Position numbers and translations under genes: made by a program. A DNA stretch of 60,595 nt, taken from assembly GCA_030706145.1 (NCBI GenBank), contig JAUZPB010000017.1, positions 1 to 60,595 of the forward strand. The letters run 5' to 3'. Shown here in pieces: positions 36,923-46,188 of the stretch. Within the stretch, counting starts at the first letter, position 1, and the number at the start of each line of letters is the position of its first letter. The DNA is from Bacteroidota bacterium. Its GTDB lineage: Bacteria; Bacteroidota; Ignavibacteria; Ignavibacteriales; SURF-24. The notes beneath the pieces are model-generated. The model was not told the origin of the DNA, did no database searches, and saw only the letters and a list, made by a program, of their open reading frames with translations.

Positions 36923-37612
36923 TTAGAAATAAAAGGCTAACGTAATAAATCCCTGGCTATCAATTCCGACTTTAGTTAAGCTACCACCTGTAGTCTTTTG
37001 TGTGACGCTGCCAGTAGTAATTTCCTGATCTGACTGAGAGGTGGAAGAAAACCCAAGGCGGTATTCAGCAGCAAGACTCAGCTCTTTATAGAGGAAGAAT
37101 TCGGCACCAACTAGAGCAAAAACACTTACTGTAGTTCCTGCCTGATATGCTGTTCCACCAATATTTTCACCGCCCAGATTATTTTTGACTGTTGTCTGCT
37201 GCTGTATAGCAGAAACTGCATTTTTTGATTCTGTAGAGAGTGTATTAAGGCTAAGACCACCACCGATATAAGGGCTAACCCTTGCTGGGCTCAGATGATA
37301 TTCAATAGCTCCGTTTATACCAAAGCCTGTGGCAGATTGTTTGCCTTCCTGTCCAGGACCATTCTGATAAGGGATTGATTCACTGGCAGAAACAAAAGAC
37401 AAGCCAGCCCTTAAAGCCAGGTTCGGGGAAAAGAACAATTTTCCACCAATTCCACCTTGAAAATCCCCGGCTCCAATGTTTCCCAAACCACTAAATGTAA
37501 AAATGAGTGCAGTTCTACGGTTCGAAAAATCTGGTTTAATTTCATCTTGTGAAAAAATCATACTACTGGAAAACAGAGAAAATGCACAAAGCATTATCCA
37601 AAGTTTTTTCAT
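36923..37612 (-). CDS. Porin-family outer-membrane beta-barrel protein
   Basis: A 229-residue secreted protein with a signal peptide (LWIMLCAFSLFSSSMIFSQ) and an OmpA-like/OmpW-like barrel: LIFTFSGLGNIGAGDFQGG, AIEYHLSPARVSPYIGGGLS, VSVFALVGAEFFLYKELSLA and the C-terminal strand QGFITLAFYF ending in Phe, as expected for BAM recognition. No peptidoglycan-binding domain is present. Its role is structural or unknown. Confidence 0.8.
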   Translation of the reverse strand: MKKLWIMLCAFSLFSSSMIFSQDEIKPDFSNRRTALIFTFSGLGNIGAGDFQGGIGGKLFFSPNLALRAGLSFVSASESIPYQNGPGQEGKQSATGFGINGAIEYHLSPARVSPYIGGGLSLNTLSTESKNAVSAIQQQTTVKNNLGGENIGGTAYQAGTTVSVFALVGAEFFLYKELSLAAEYRLGFSSTSQSDQEITTGSVTQKTTGGSLTKVGIDSQGFITLAFYF

Positions 37613-37731
37613 TTACATCCTCCCTTTTTAATGGAAATTTTACAATAATTTTAGATGATTTTCTCAATTATAACTACTGCAAATCCAAATGTCAATAAAA
37701 CGCAAAAAAAACGGGAGGCAACTTACAGACA

Positions 37732-38604
37732 TTAAAGTCTAAGAGAAAAAACTGCTTCTGTAAAGAGGTCTTTATAATCATTAATGAATTTATCGAGATT
37801 CTCCACTGAATTAAAATGAAGGATGTCTATTATTTCCATATCAAGCTCTATCCCCTGGTCCCAATAAACACTTGCAACATTTAGTTTCTGTGTCATATAA
37901 TCAGCCAGATGAACAATAGAGGTAAGGATTTTATTCTCGTTAGTTTTACTTGGAGTATGATGAAAAAGAAGAGCATCACAAAGCAACACAGGCAAGTTCC
38001 ACTTTTCAGCCAAAAACTTTCCAATTTCCTGGTGTGTCAAGCCAAGAATCTCTTTTTCTTGAGAGAAAAATGAAGAAGTACCATTTTTTGCATTCTGATA
38101 AATGCTTAAGAACTGTGGGTGCAAGAACTTATGTAGTAATTGAATTCCTAGTTCATGAAGTGTACCTGCGACAAAAGCATCGCTGCCAATGTCCAAATAG
38201 CCCAAATTTTGAGAAATGCCTTTAGCAGCAGAGCCTACAACCATCGAGTGGATCCAGAATTCAGTCTGGTCAAAATCTTTATCAGATGCGACCTGGATCG
38301 TATTGGCAAGTGAAATGGCAGTAACGATATCTGCTATCTCCTTAAAGCCTAAGACAATAATTGCAAATTCAAGGGAAGTCACTTTTCTTTGTAGTCCAAA
38401 AAGTGGAGAATTTGCAATAGAAAGAATTTTTGTAGTAAGTCCCTGATCTTTTCCAATAAGTTTTGCTAGGCCACTTGTAGTCACTTCAGAAGTCTGGAGG
38501 AATTTAGTAACCTCGAACATCACTTTAGGGATCATGGGAATATTTTTAATTCCAGATAAAACAGATTCGGTTTTTTCTTTTTTTATTAAATCTTTTTGGT
38601 CCAT
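37732..38604 (-). CDS. HDOD domain signalling protein
   Basis: A 290-residue protein filled by an HDOD domain (about 20-225), a relative of HD phosphohydrolases that usually lacks catalytic metal residues. Typical marks are LSGIKNIPMIPKVMFEV near 16, LIGKDQGLTTKILSIANSPL near 45 and the VAGTLHELG motif near 145. HDOD proteins act as signalling partners in motility and stress circuits. It is transcribed away from the large histidine kinase gene at 39308 across a 703-bp gap, a placement that suggests a shared signalling theme. Confidence 0.9.
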   Translation of the reverse strand: MDQKDLIKKEKTESVLSGIKNIPMIPKVMFEVTKFLQTSEVTTSGLAKLIGKDQGLTTKILSIANSPLFGLQRKVTSLEFAIIVLGFKEIADIVTAISLANTIQVASDKDFDQTEFWIHSMVVGSAAKGISQNLGYLDIGSDAFVAGTLHELGIQLLHKFLHPQFLSIYQNAKNGTSSFFSQEKEILGLTHQEIGKFLAEKWNLPVLLCDALLFHHTPSKTNENKILTSIVHLADYMTQKLNVASVYWDQGIELDMEIIDILHFNSVENLDKFINDYKDLFTEAVFSLRL

Positions 38605-39307
38605 ATTCTTCAGATGAAATTCTCTTCTTGAAAAAGTTTTTGTGCTCAGAAAAGTTTTATACTCAGGCTGCTATATCATCGGAAATTTCTTTAGAAAAGT
38701 TAGAGAAAAATAGCAGTACAAAGTGTAATAAGATAATTTTGCTCATTTAATCCATAAAAACAGCAAAATCGGCTCCAATTTTGACCTGTTTTTACTATTA
38801 TCTTCTTCATCTATTGTGCTTAGAGCTTTTTTTTGAGCTTCGGATCTTCGGTTCATTACATTCCTATACTAATGTAGTTGATTCAATCACTCTAATATTG
38901 AATGATAAAAATAAATCACAGAGGAGAAAAGGAAGTTAACTTTGAACTATCCGGCCTATACATTTTGAGTATTGTAATATCCTGAAATTATTTTCAGAAG
39001 AATCACATAAATAAACCAAATGTATTTTACTATGCCAATAATCGATTTTATAAAATATTTGGTTACCATATACATTTTGATTTCTATCCTGCAATCTCAA
39101 AGGGGAAAAACTGACAAGGTAAATTTATTGCATTATAAGTGGCCAAAAAATTGGCAAAAAACCGATTTTTATGTAGGTTTATAGCTCAAACTTTGTAGTC
39201 CTGGGACTATAAGGAAATTTCAAGTGGTAAATTGAACATCTAGCTTTTCTAATTCACCTTGCAGTATTTTAACAAATAAAGTATTTTTCGAAAAAATATC
39301 TACATAT
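38605..39307. other. 703-bp divergent regulatory gap
   Basis: No convincing gene. It contains a hairpin AAAAACAG / CTGTTTTT (38756-38793), a smaller inverted repeat ATTCAAT/ATTGAAT near 38884-38905, and a palindromic GGACTA motif at 39196-39219. The large size suggests complex control or an unrecognised small RNA. Confidence 0.5.
39196..39219 (+). promoter_or_regulatory. GGACTA palindrome upstream of the kinase gene
   Basis: TAGTCC-TG-GGACTA continues into GGACTATAAGGAAATT. The same sequence minus one A recurs inverted at 42745-42760, upstream of the receiver gene. It lies 89-112 bp from the kinase start. GGAC/GTCC palindromes are bound by some NarL/DosR-type regulators, and such a regulator is encoded at 42078. 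Confidence 0.45.
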
Positions 39308-42064
39308 ATGATAGACCAAATAAAAAATGAAGACCTTAGACGGTTATTTTCTCTTTCTCCTGAGATGTTTTCAATTTCTGGATATGACGGTTTTTTCAGG
39401 GCTTTAAGCCCCGCATGGGAGACCATCTCGGGATTTGCGATAGAGGAATTATTATCAAAACCATTTATTGATCTTGTTCATCCTGAAGATCTTGAGCAGA
39501 CGAAAGCCGAAATTTTAAAGATCACAGAAGGTGGGAAAATTACTTCATTTGTAAACAGGTGTCTATGCAAAGATGGCTCATACAAATGGTTTCTCTGGAG
39601 TGCTGTATCTTACCCTGAAGAAGGAATCATCTATTCTGCTGCACGTGATGTAACCAATTACAAAACAATTGAACATTCACTGCGTGAAAGTGAAGCCAAA
39701 TTCCGTCTAATAGTTGAAGGGAGTGAAGATATTTTCTTCTATAAAACAAATACAGATAGAATTCTTGAATATATCTCTCCATCGATAAAAAATGTAACCG
39801 GATATAGTCCTTTTGATCTATTAAATAAGACATACAAGGATTTTCTTTATAAAGATGAATCAGGCAATATTGTTGATTCAGACATAATTCCAGAGATAAG
39901 TCTGGAAAGGAAATCAAAGAACAGATATAACATGCATTTTCGTCACAAAGACGGGAGGCCGATAATATTAGAGATGACAGAATCGCCAAGCATTGATTCA
40001 CAAGGCGGTTGTCACATAATGGGCTTTGCAAATGACATCACCGACCGGATTCAGGCAGAGGAAGCATTAAGTGAAAATCAGCGCAGAATGACTACGCTTA
40101 TGAATAGTTTTCCAGGAATGGCTTATCGAATCAGGATGAGTACAGATTGGATAATGGAATATGTAAGCGAGGGCTGCTATCAGTTAACAGGTTATTTTCC
40201 AGATGAACTAATACAGATATACAATATTTCCTTTGGAAGTCTTACATATTATGAGGATCGCTCATTAGTTTATGATGCCGTAAAGAATGCCTTAGAGAAG
40301 AGAGAGCCATTTAAGGTTTCCTATAGAATAAACACAGCAAAAGGAATAGTAAAATGGGTCTGGGAGCAAGGGCAAGGAATATATAATGAAGATGGTACAC
40401 TTCAGGCCATTGAAGGCTTTATAACAGATATAACAGAGTATAAGAAAGCCGAAGCAGAGCAAGGGAGATTAAATCGAGCCTTAAAAGCAATTTCTCAGGT
40501 AAATCAGATAATTATCAGATCTTCAGATGAAATGTCTCTTCTTGAGGAAGTTTGTCAGATAATCTGTAATATTGATGGTTACCAGATGGCATGGGTTGGT
40601 ATGATGCAGTACGATTCGGATAAGACAATACTGCCAGTAGCATGGAAAGGTAAAGAAGATGGTTATTTAAAGCATGTCAAGCTTTCCTGGGGGAATAATT
40701 ATCTGGGTCAAGGGCCTACAGGAGTATGCATTCGTTCAAAGAAGCCCTCAATCATGCATGATATTGAAAAAGACATGCCAACTCAGATGTTAAAGCAGGC
40801 TGCAAAAGAGCGTGGTTATGCCTCAATTTTCTGTGCTCCTTTGATGCAAAACGATGTAGCATTTGGAGTACTTGCAATTTATGCAAACAGAAAAGACATT
40901 TTTACAGCAGCTGAGCAAGAACTATTAGAACAACTAACAAATGATCTTTCCTTTGGAATATGCTCACTCAGGTCCCAGGTTGCAAGAAAGAAAGCTGAAG
41001 ACTCCTTGCGGGAAAGCGAAAACAGGTATAGAGTGCTCGTAGAATCTTCACCAATAGGCATTGGAATTCAGCGCAACTACAAGTGGGTATACGTAAATCC
41101 AGCTGCAGTCAGGATCTTTAATGCAAGTTCTGCAGAAGAAGTAAAAGATAAACCTGTAAATTCCTTTGGAAACTTGCCAGAAGAAGAAAAGAGACTAATC
41201 CTTCAGAGAATTGACAGAATAAAAGCAGGACAAATACTGCAGCCATATGAATTTAATGCAGTTTTTCCAGATGGAAGAGAAGAAACCGTTCAGGTATACT
41301 CCGTTAGGATAATCTATGAGGGAGAGCCAGCAATTCTTACATTACTAAAGGATGTAACAGAACAAAAACTTGCTGAGCGAAAGCTTGAAAAATCCAGAGA
41401 AGAATTACGAAATCTTGCAGCACACTTGCAGGCTGCACGTGAAGAAGAAAGGGCTTGTATTGCCCGGGAGATACATGATGAACTTGGGCAGTTTCTGACA
41501 GGACTTAAAATAGATGCTTCTTTTCTTGAAGACATTGTTAATGAACAGATCGAGGAGTCTGCACGCTTAGCTCTACTTGAAAAAATACATTCTATGTCAG
41601 AGCTAATAGATACTACTGTCAAATCAGTCAGAAGGATTGCCTCAGAATTAAGGCCCGTTATTTTGGACAGCATGGGACTTTTGGCTGCAATTGAATGGTT
41701 GGCAGATGACTTCCAGAGCAGGACCGGCACCTCATGTCAGTGCTTTCTTACAGTACAGGAAATAAATCTTTCAAAGGAAACATCGACAGCAGTTTTCCGT
41801 ATTCTGCAGGAAGCTCTTACAAATGTAATGCGGCATGCAGGAGCTTCAAAAGTCACTATTTCTCTAATAGAGGAAGGAGCTGGTTACTGTTTAGAAATAA
41901 AGGATAATGGTAAGGGAATAAAAGAAGAAGATCAAAAAAAGGCGAAATCATTTGGTTTAATAGGTATGAAAGAACGGGCCCATCTTTTCGGAGGAAATAC
42001 AGAAATAGAGAGTCTTCCTGGAAAAGGGGCCACAATAATCGTAACTATTCCATTAAATAATTAG
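39308..42064 (+). CDS. Multi-PAS/GAF histidine kinase (NarX/HisKA_3 type)
   Basis: A 918-residue soluble kinase with no membrane helix. Domain order: PAS (about 10-125), PAS (125-245), PAS (260-380), GAF (395-560), PAS (570-690), HisKA_3 and ATPase. The phosphorylated His723 is in AREIHDELGQ; the N-box reads EALTNVMRHAGAS and the G-box DNGKGIKEEDQ ... GLIGMKERA. This is the type that pairs with NarL/LuxR regulators, and one follows 13 bp downstream. PAS domains without visible haem or flavin motifs give no clue to the ligand; the GAF has a Cys-rich edge (CQIICNI, CIRSKKPS). A cytosolic redox, gas or metabolite signal is likely. Confidence 0.92.
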   Translation: MIDQIKNEDLRRLFSLSPEMFSISGYDGFFRALSPAWETISGFAIEELLSKPFIDLVHPEDLEQTKAEILKITEGGKITSFVNRCLCKDGSYKWFLWSAVSYPEEGIIYSAARDVTNYKTIEHSLRESEAKFRLIVEGSEDIFFYKTNTDRILEYISPSIKNVTGYSPFDLLNKTYKDFLYKDESGNIVDSDIIPEISLERKSKNRYNMHFRHKDGRPIILEMTESPSIDSQGGCHIMGFANDITDRIQAEEALSENQRRMTTLMNSFPGMAYRIRMSTDWIMEYVSEGCYQLTGYFPDELIQIYNISFGSLTYYEDRSLVYDAVKNALEKREPFKVSYRINTAKGIVKWVWEQGQGIYNEDGTLQAIEGFITDITEYKKAEAEQGRLNRALKAISQVNQIIIRSSDEMSLLEEVCQIICNIDGYQMAWVGMMQYDSDKTILPVAWKGKEDGYLKHVKLSWGNNYLGQGPTGVCIRSKKPSIMHDIEKDMPTQMLKQAAKERGYASIFCAPLMQNDVAFGVLAIYANRKDIFTAAEQELLEQLTNDLSFGICSLRSQVARKKAEDSLRESENRYRVLVESSPIGIGIQRNYKWVYVNPAAVRIFNASSAEEVKDKPVNSFGNLPEEEKRLILQRIDRIKAGQILQPYEFNAVFPDGREETVQVYSVRIIYEGEPAILTLLKDVTEQKLAERKLEKSREELRNLAAHLQAAREEERACIAREIHDELGQFLTGLKIDASFLEDIVNEQIEESARLALLEKIHSMSELIDTTVKSVRRIASELRPVILDSMGLLAAIEWLADDFQSRTGTSCQCFLTVQEINLSKETSTAVFRILQEALTNVMRHAGASKVTISLIEEGAGYCLEIKDNGKGIKEEDQKKAKSFGLIGMKERAHLFGGNTEIESLPGKGATIIVTIPLNN

Positions 42065-42077
42065 AGACTAAAGAAAA

Positions 42078-42710
42078 ATGATAAAGATAATAATAGCAGA
42101 TGACCATCCTGTTGTGCGCGAAGGACTTAAACAGATAATCTCGCAATCGAAAGAAATGATAGTCGTAGATGAAGCCTTTGATGGTAGCGAAGTTTTGGAA
42201 AAGCTAGACAAAATTGAATGTGACGTATTAATGTTAGACTTTGAAATGCCTGGAAGAGATGGATTTGATGTCTTAAAGGATATTCAGAGATTAAGGCCTG
42301 AGTTACCTGTGCTAATGCTAAGTGTTCATCCAGAAGATCAAATTGCACTTAGAGCTCTTAGAATGGGAGCTGCTGGTTATCTAAATAAAGTTGCTGCGCC
42401 AAAGGAATTGGTCAACGCAATTAAAAAGATCTATAGTGGCGGTAAGTATGTAAGTTCTTCCTTAGCTGAAAAGCTGGTTATTGGATTGACATCAAAGGAG
42501 CCGGAAGCTCCTCACGAAAAACTCTCAGATAGAGAATTTCAGACACTAAGACTTATTGTTTCGGGAAAAGATGTCGAAGAGATAGCCGAAGAAATGTTTA
42601 TTAGTGTAAAAACAGTTCGTACATATAGGGACCGTATACTTGAAAAGCTTAACATGAAAAACAATGTTGAACTGACACATTATGCTATAAAGCATAAACT
42701 ATTTGATTAA
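42078..42710 (+). CDS. NarL/LuxR family response regulator
   Basis: A 210-residue regulator with a receiver domain (1-120; phosphoacceptor Asp54 in LMLDFEMPG, conserved Thr/Ser and Lys in MLSVHPED and YLNKVAAPK) and a LuxR-type HTH (about 145-205; LSDREFQTLRLIVSGKDVEE, then the recognition helix VKTVRTYRDRILEKL). It lies 13 bp after its probable kinase. It is a plausible binder of the GGACTATA motif that flanks this pair. Confidence 0.95.
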   Translation: MIKIIIADDHPVVREGLKQIISQSKEMIVVDEAFDGSEVLEKLDKIECDVLMLDFEMPGRDGFDVLKDIQRLRPELPVLMLSVHPEDQIALRALRMGAAGYLNKVAAPKELVNAIKKIYSGGKYVSSSLAEKLVIGLTSKEPEAPHEKLSDREFQTLRLIVSGKDVEEIAEEMFISVKTVRTYRDRILEKLNMKNNVELTHYAIKHKLFD

Positions 42711-42737
42711 GATTACTCCATAGATTTTCGATATAAT

Positions 42738-42763
42738 TGTGGACTAATTTCCTATAGTCCACA
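42738..42763 (-). promoter_or_regulatory. Second copy of the GGACTATA motif, in an inverted repeat
   Basis: TGTGGACTA and TAGTCCACA form a 9-bp inverted repeat with an 8-bp spacer. On the minus strand it reads GGACTATAGGAAATT, nearly identical to 39204-39219. It lies about 100 bp upstream of the receiver gene at 42865. It could also fold as a hairpin ending the kinase-regulator transcript, but has no U-tract. Confidence 0.45.
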
Positions 42764-42864
42764 GACTACAAATTAATCCGCCTTTTGCCAATTTTTTCCT
42801 CCTAATAACCAATTTAATTTTATACTGTCAGAATTTTAAAACACTATCAGGCTAGTCACGCTAT

Positions 42865-43290
42865 ATGGATACAGAAACCAAAAGAGCATTAAGAATTGCA
42901 GTAGCAGATGATTCAGAATTGGTAAGGGATAAGATAGCGCAGAAGATGCAGAAGATGCAGGATATTGATGTAATCTGGGAAGCAAAAGATGCACAAAAGG
43001 CTATTGAAAATTATGAAAAGAATAAGCCCGATATACTAATTATTGATGTGCAACTGCCAGGAATTTCAGGTATTGAAATGTTAAAGAGAATAAAAGCATG
43101 GGAAGAGAGACTTACTTTCTTTATTGTTCTTACAAATTATCCTCATCCCATTCTTAAAAATAAATCAATAGAAGTTGGTGCAGACTACTTTTTTGATAAG
43201 ACGACGGAATTTGGAAAAGTAATTGATGTGATTAAAAGCATTAAGTTAAATGGTACTAAAGAAAATAATAGAACCTTTAACAAAACCTAA
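42865..43290 (+). CDS. Single-domain response regulator (receiver only)
   Basis: A 141-residue receiver without an output domain. It has the acidic pair in VADDSE, phosphoacceptor Asp61 in LIIDVQLPGISG, the switch residue T in VLTNYPHP and Lys in FFDKTTEF. Receivers alone act by protein contact, as CheY or Spo0F do. It is followed 28 bp later by the DUF116 gene. It may relay or buffer phosphoryl groups from the kinase at 39308. Confidence 0.9.
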   Translation: MDTETKRALRIAVADDSELVRDKIAQKMQKMQDIDVIWEAKDAQKAIENYEKNKPDILIIDVQLPGISGIEMLKRIKAWEERLTFFIVLTNYPHPILKNKSIEVGADYFFDKTTEFGKVIDVIKSIKLNGTKENNRTFNKT

Positions 43291-43318
43291 TTTAGTTGTT
43301 AATTAGATCGAATTAAAA

Positions 43319-44605
43319 ATGGGAACGTCTAAACAAACAAGAAGAAGCAAAAGCATTAGAGACAGGCAAGGATTAAGTAATATGGAACAATTTAATAATG
43401 AGACTTCAATAAAGACAATTACATATAATTTGATGAGAAATGAGGAAAACTCGGATTTCTATTACAACGAAATTTCCAATTTTACTGATGCAGTTCTCCT
43501 TAAGGCAGACGATAGATTCAGGCCTTTGGTAAAACTCTACATGGAATATATCCGTCAGAACTCATTAGAGAATCTCCGCAGTGAGCATGAGTATTTATTT
43601 GAATTTATTTCACTAGGGGTCTACTGGAAGATATATGGTCTTAGGTCACTTGCAGTAAATCCATATATTGCAAAATTCCTGGCAAAGCTTTATGAATTAA
43701 GGAGGAATCATAGACATCTAAAACCTTCTATTGATTATATAAGGGGAATTCTTGGAACAATATTTCTTGTAAAAGAGGATTTAGAAGAAAATACTAATAA
43801 TATCAATTCTAATATCCCCAGTTTGAACAATCTTAAAAGCCTAGTGCTTTGGTTAGAAGCAACAGGTGAATTTAAGGAAGAAGTAAAAAGATTTAAGCAA
43901 TGGTTAGGATACTTATCTATTAGAAGTGTAATAGATATTAATAAATACCTTAAAAGGCTTGCCGAATTTGCATCCTGGTTTGAACTTAAAAGTGAATTTT
44001 TGCTATCAAATTATACATATAATATAGAAGAGTTTCAGAGGACAAAATTAGATGGACATAAATTCAAGGAGGACTACATTTTCTGCAGCAGAAAAAAAGT
44101 AGAATATCACCTGAGCATGTTTGGGGCAGAAGTCATGAATCGTGAATTTCGTGATGAATTCAGCAAAACTGTTCGCAAAGCAGTATTGCTTCCAGCATGT
44201 ATGAGAATCAACAACGGTATGAATTGTAAAGCCAGGAAAAACTCCTTGGACCTAGTATGCACAGGATGCAACAGTCAATGCAGGATTAATCAGATAACAA
44301 ATTTAGGAAAAAACAGCGGTTTTGCGGTCCATATTATCCCCCATTCATCAAGTTTTACAAAATGGCTTGAATCATGGGGAGTAGACCAAGGTATTGGAGT
44401 AGTTGGAGTAGCCTGTCCGCTAAACTTAATAACGGGTGGTTTGGAGATGAAGGCTCTTGATATTGCTGCACAATGTGTTCTTCTTGATTATTGCGGATGT
44501 AAGAATCATTGGGATAATGGTGGTATTTCAACTGCACTTAATATAAATGAGCTAATGCGAATAATAAATAGCCAGGAGGTAAATTATGCCGCTCTTGCAG
44601 TTTAG
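43319..44605 (+). CDS. DUF116 family Cys-rich protein
   Basis: A 428-residue protein. The C-terminal ~190 residues are a DUF116 domain: LPACMRINNGMNCKA, LVCTGCNSQCRINQI, then GVVGVACPLNLITGGLEM and LLDYCGCKNHW. The many conserved Cys in CxxC-like spacing suggest an iron-sulphur cluster or zinc (inference). The N-terminal ~230 residues are helical and unrecognised. DUF116 is found mainly in anaerobes and has no assigned reaction. An internal ATG at 43382 with AAGGA upstream could be the true start, removing 21 basic residues. It lies between two-component genes and the hydrogenase region. Confidence 0.8.
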   Translation: MGTSKQTRRSKSIRDRQGLSNMEQFNNETSIKTITYNLMRNEENSDFYYNEISNFTDAVLLKADDRFRPLVKLYMEYIRQNSLENLRSEHEYLFEFISLGVYWKIYGLRSLAVNPYIAKFLAKLYELRRNHRHLKPSIDYIRGILGTIFLVKEDLEENTNNINSNIPSLNNLKSLVLWLEATGEFKEEVKRFKQWLGYLSIRSVIDINKYLKRLAEFASWFELKSEFLLSNYTYNIEEFQRTKLDGHKFKEDYIFCSRKKVEYHLSMFGAEVMNREFRDEFSKTVRKAVLLPACMRINNGMNCKARKNSLDLVCTGCNSQCRINQITNLGKNSGFAVHIIPHSSSFTKWLESWGVDQGIGVVGVACPLNLITGGLEMKALDIAAQCVLLDYCGCKNHWDNGGISTALNINELMRIINSQEVNYAALAV

Positions 44606-44925
44606 ATAATCTGTGAGCTGGAGTCGGTGCACAGAGGAATATATGCTTTATATCACAGGTTTATTCTCTCCTAAATTAAGGTCAAAGTTTTTTATTTTCT
44701 TCACCTTGCATTTCATGTTTTATATCTATAGATTATTCTGAAGCAGGTTACAAAAGACAACCAAAGAGAAACTATAAGTAATTTCCAAAAGCATGAAATA
44801 TTTCCCCCGCATATAATGGCTAAGAACTGATAGCTTTTCGGGCAAATTTTCTAAGGACAAAAAAAATAGTATCCCATAATCTATTAATTCACATACTTAT
44901 CAAATCATTTAAAGGAGTACTCTCA
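44606..44925. other. 320-bp gap and long leader of the RRM gene
   Basis: No gene seen. Distant arms ATTTCATG and CATGAAAT (near 44709 and 44794) could pair in a 5' leader. AAAGGAG lies 8 nt before the RRM start, the strongest ribosome-binding site here. Long structured leaders are known from cold-regulated RNA-binding protein genes. Confidence 0.4.
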
Positions 44926-45258
44926 ATGAATATTTACGTTGGCAATTTATCAAAAGAAGTCACCGATCAGGATCTTCAGAATGCATTTTCAGCATACGGG
45001 ATGGTAAAAAGTGTAAAAGTTATCCGCGACCATGACAGCGGAGAATCAAAAGGATTTGGTTTCGTTGATATGCCTCAGAATAATGAAGCACAAACTGCTA
45101 TTCAGGAATTAAATGAAAGAATGATAAAGGGTAAAAAAATAAATGTAAACGAAGCACGCCCGAAAAATAATGATAACAGGCGCAGCAATAGTAGTGGGAA
45201 TTTTAACCGGTCAAGGAATGCCTCTGGGAATAGTGATCGTCCATTTAAAAGGTGGTAG
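44926..45258 (+). CDS. RRM-domain RNA-binding protein
   Basis: A 110-residue protein: one RNA recognition motif (1-80) with RNP2 IYVGNL at 3-8 and RNP1 KGFGFVDM at 42-49, then a flexible tail rich in Asn, Arg, Ser and Gly (SSGNFNRSRNASGNSDRP). The arrangement resembles small glycine-rich cold-induced RNA-binding proteins of cyanobacteria and Bacteroidota. It likely binds single-stranded RNA and acts as an RNA chaperone. Confidence 0.93.
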   Translation: MNIYVGNLSKEVTDQDLQNAFSAYGMVKSVKVIRDHDSGESKGFGFVDMPQNNEAQTAIQELNERMIKGKKINVNEARPKNNDNRRSNSSGNFNRSRNASGNSDRPFKRW

Positions 45259-45376
45259 ATCTAAAAGGTAGTAGGAATTTGCCCACTTCTTTTTGACTTT
45301 TACACTTAGTCTATTTTTCCACTGGCCTTCTTTATCAAAAAAGATGCATTTTCAAAAGGGGAAATAAGATATTACT

Positions 45377-45407
45377 ACAGGAACGTGCTTAACTGATACG
45401 TTCCTGT
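45377..45407 (+). terminator. Hairpin after the RRM gene
   Basis: Perfect 10-bp stem ACAGGAACGT / ACGTTCCTGT with an 11-nt loop, 119 bp after the RRM stop and before rex. There is no U-run, so it may be an mRNA 3' stabiliser or terminator. Confidence 0.45.
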
Positions 45408-45549
45408 TCTAGAGCCGCGTGCCCATCCAGGATTTTCAAGCCTAAATAGTGTAAAAATAATATTTTAAATTATTTTCCACGAAATCTCTTGCTATCTTAT
45501 TATCAATTCGCTAAGTTAATAGAGAAAAATTTCTCGATATAATAATTCA

Positions 45550-46188
45550 ATGATAAACGAGTTAAAATCAGTGCCTGAACCGACACTAAGAAGGCTGCCA
45601 GTATATCTTCATTACTTAAAAGATATTTACAAGGCCGGTAAGTCAGAAGTTTCTACGACTAATATAGCTGGGGAGCTAAAATTAGATCCTACTCAGGTCC
45701 GAAAGGATCTAGCCTATACCGGAATAGCTGGAAAGCCAAAGGTTGGATATGATGTTGAGGTTTTGATAAGCACGATAGAAGATTTCCTGAACTGGAATAA
45801 CCTTACAGATGCCTTCTTAGTTGGAGTAGGTAATCTTGGTATGGCTATACTAGGTTATAACGGATTTAAGAAATATGGGTTAAATATAATAGCTGCTTTC
45901 GACAATGACCCCGCAAAGATCGGAAGAGAGATACACAACGTACCAGTACTTCCAATAGAAAAGCTTTCCGATTTAATTAAACGTATGCACATTCATATCG
46001 GCATCTTAACAGTCCCTGCAACAGAGGCACAGAAAATAACTGCACTTATGATTCAAGGAGGAATAGAAGCGATCTGGAATTTCGCTCCGGCTTCATTGAA
46101 AGTCCCGGAGGAAATAGTAGTTGAAAATGCTGGCTTTACTACGAGCCTAGCTGTTCTGACCAGGAAACTAGCCGAGAAACTCAAGTAA
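45550..46188 (+). CDS. rex: Redox-sensing transcriptional repressor Rex
   Basis: A 212-residue protein, usual for Rex. The winged helix (about 8-75) contains TTNIAGELKLDPTQVRKDLA and GKPKVGYDV. The Rossmann domain (78-180) has the NADH site VGVGNLGMAI, and the C-terminal swap helix ends in LAVLTRKLAEKL. Rex leaves DNA when the NADH/NAD+ ratio rises and so derepresses fermentation and hydrogenase genes. The next gene, 181 bp away on the same strand, starts a hydrogenase operon, an obvious target. The palindrome GAGAAA-AA-TTTCTC at 45522 upstream does not match the known Rex operator. Confidence 0.96.
   Translation: MINELKSVPEPTLRRLPVYLHYLKDIYKAGKSEVSTTNIAGELKLDPTQVRKDLAYTGIAGKPKVGYDVEVLISTIEDFLNWNNLTDAFLVGVGNLGMAILGYNGFKKYGLNIIAAFDNDPAKIGREIHNVPVLPIEKLSDLIKRMHIHIGILTVPATEAQKITALMIQGGIEAIWNFAPASLKVPEEIVVENAGFTTSLAVLTRKLAEKLK

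Noticed and set aside
45522-45535. GAGAAA-AA-TTTCTC palindrome upstream of rex as a Rex autoregulatory site
   Set aside because: It does not resemble known Rex operators (TTGTGAA-type or TTGTTAA-type halves); AT-rich palindromes of this size arise easily by chance.
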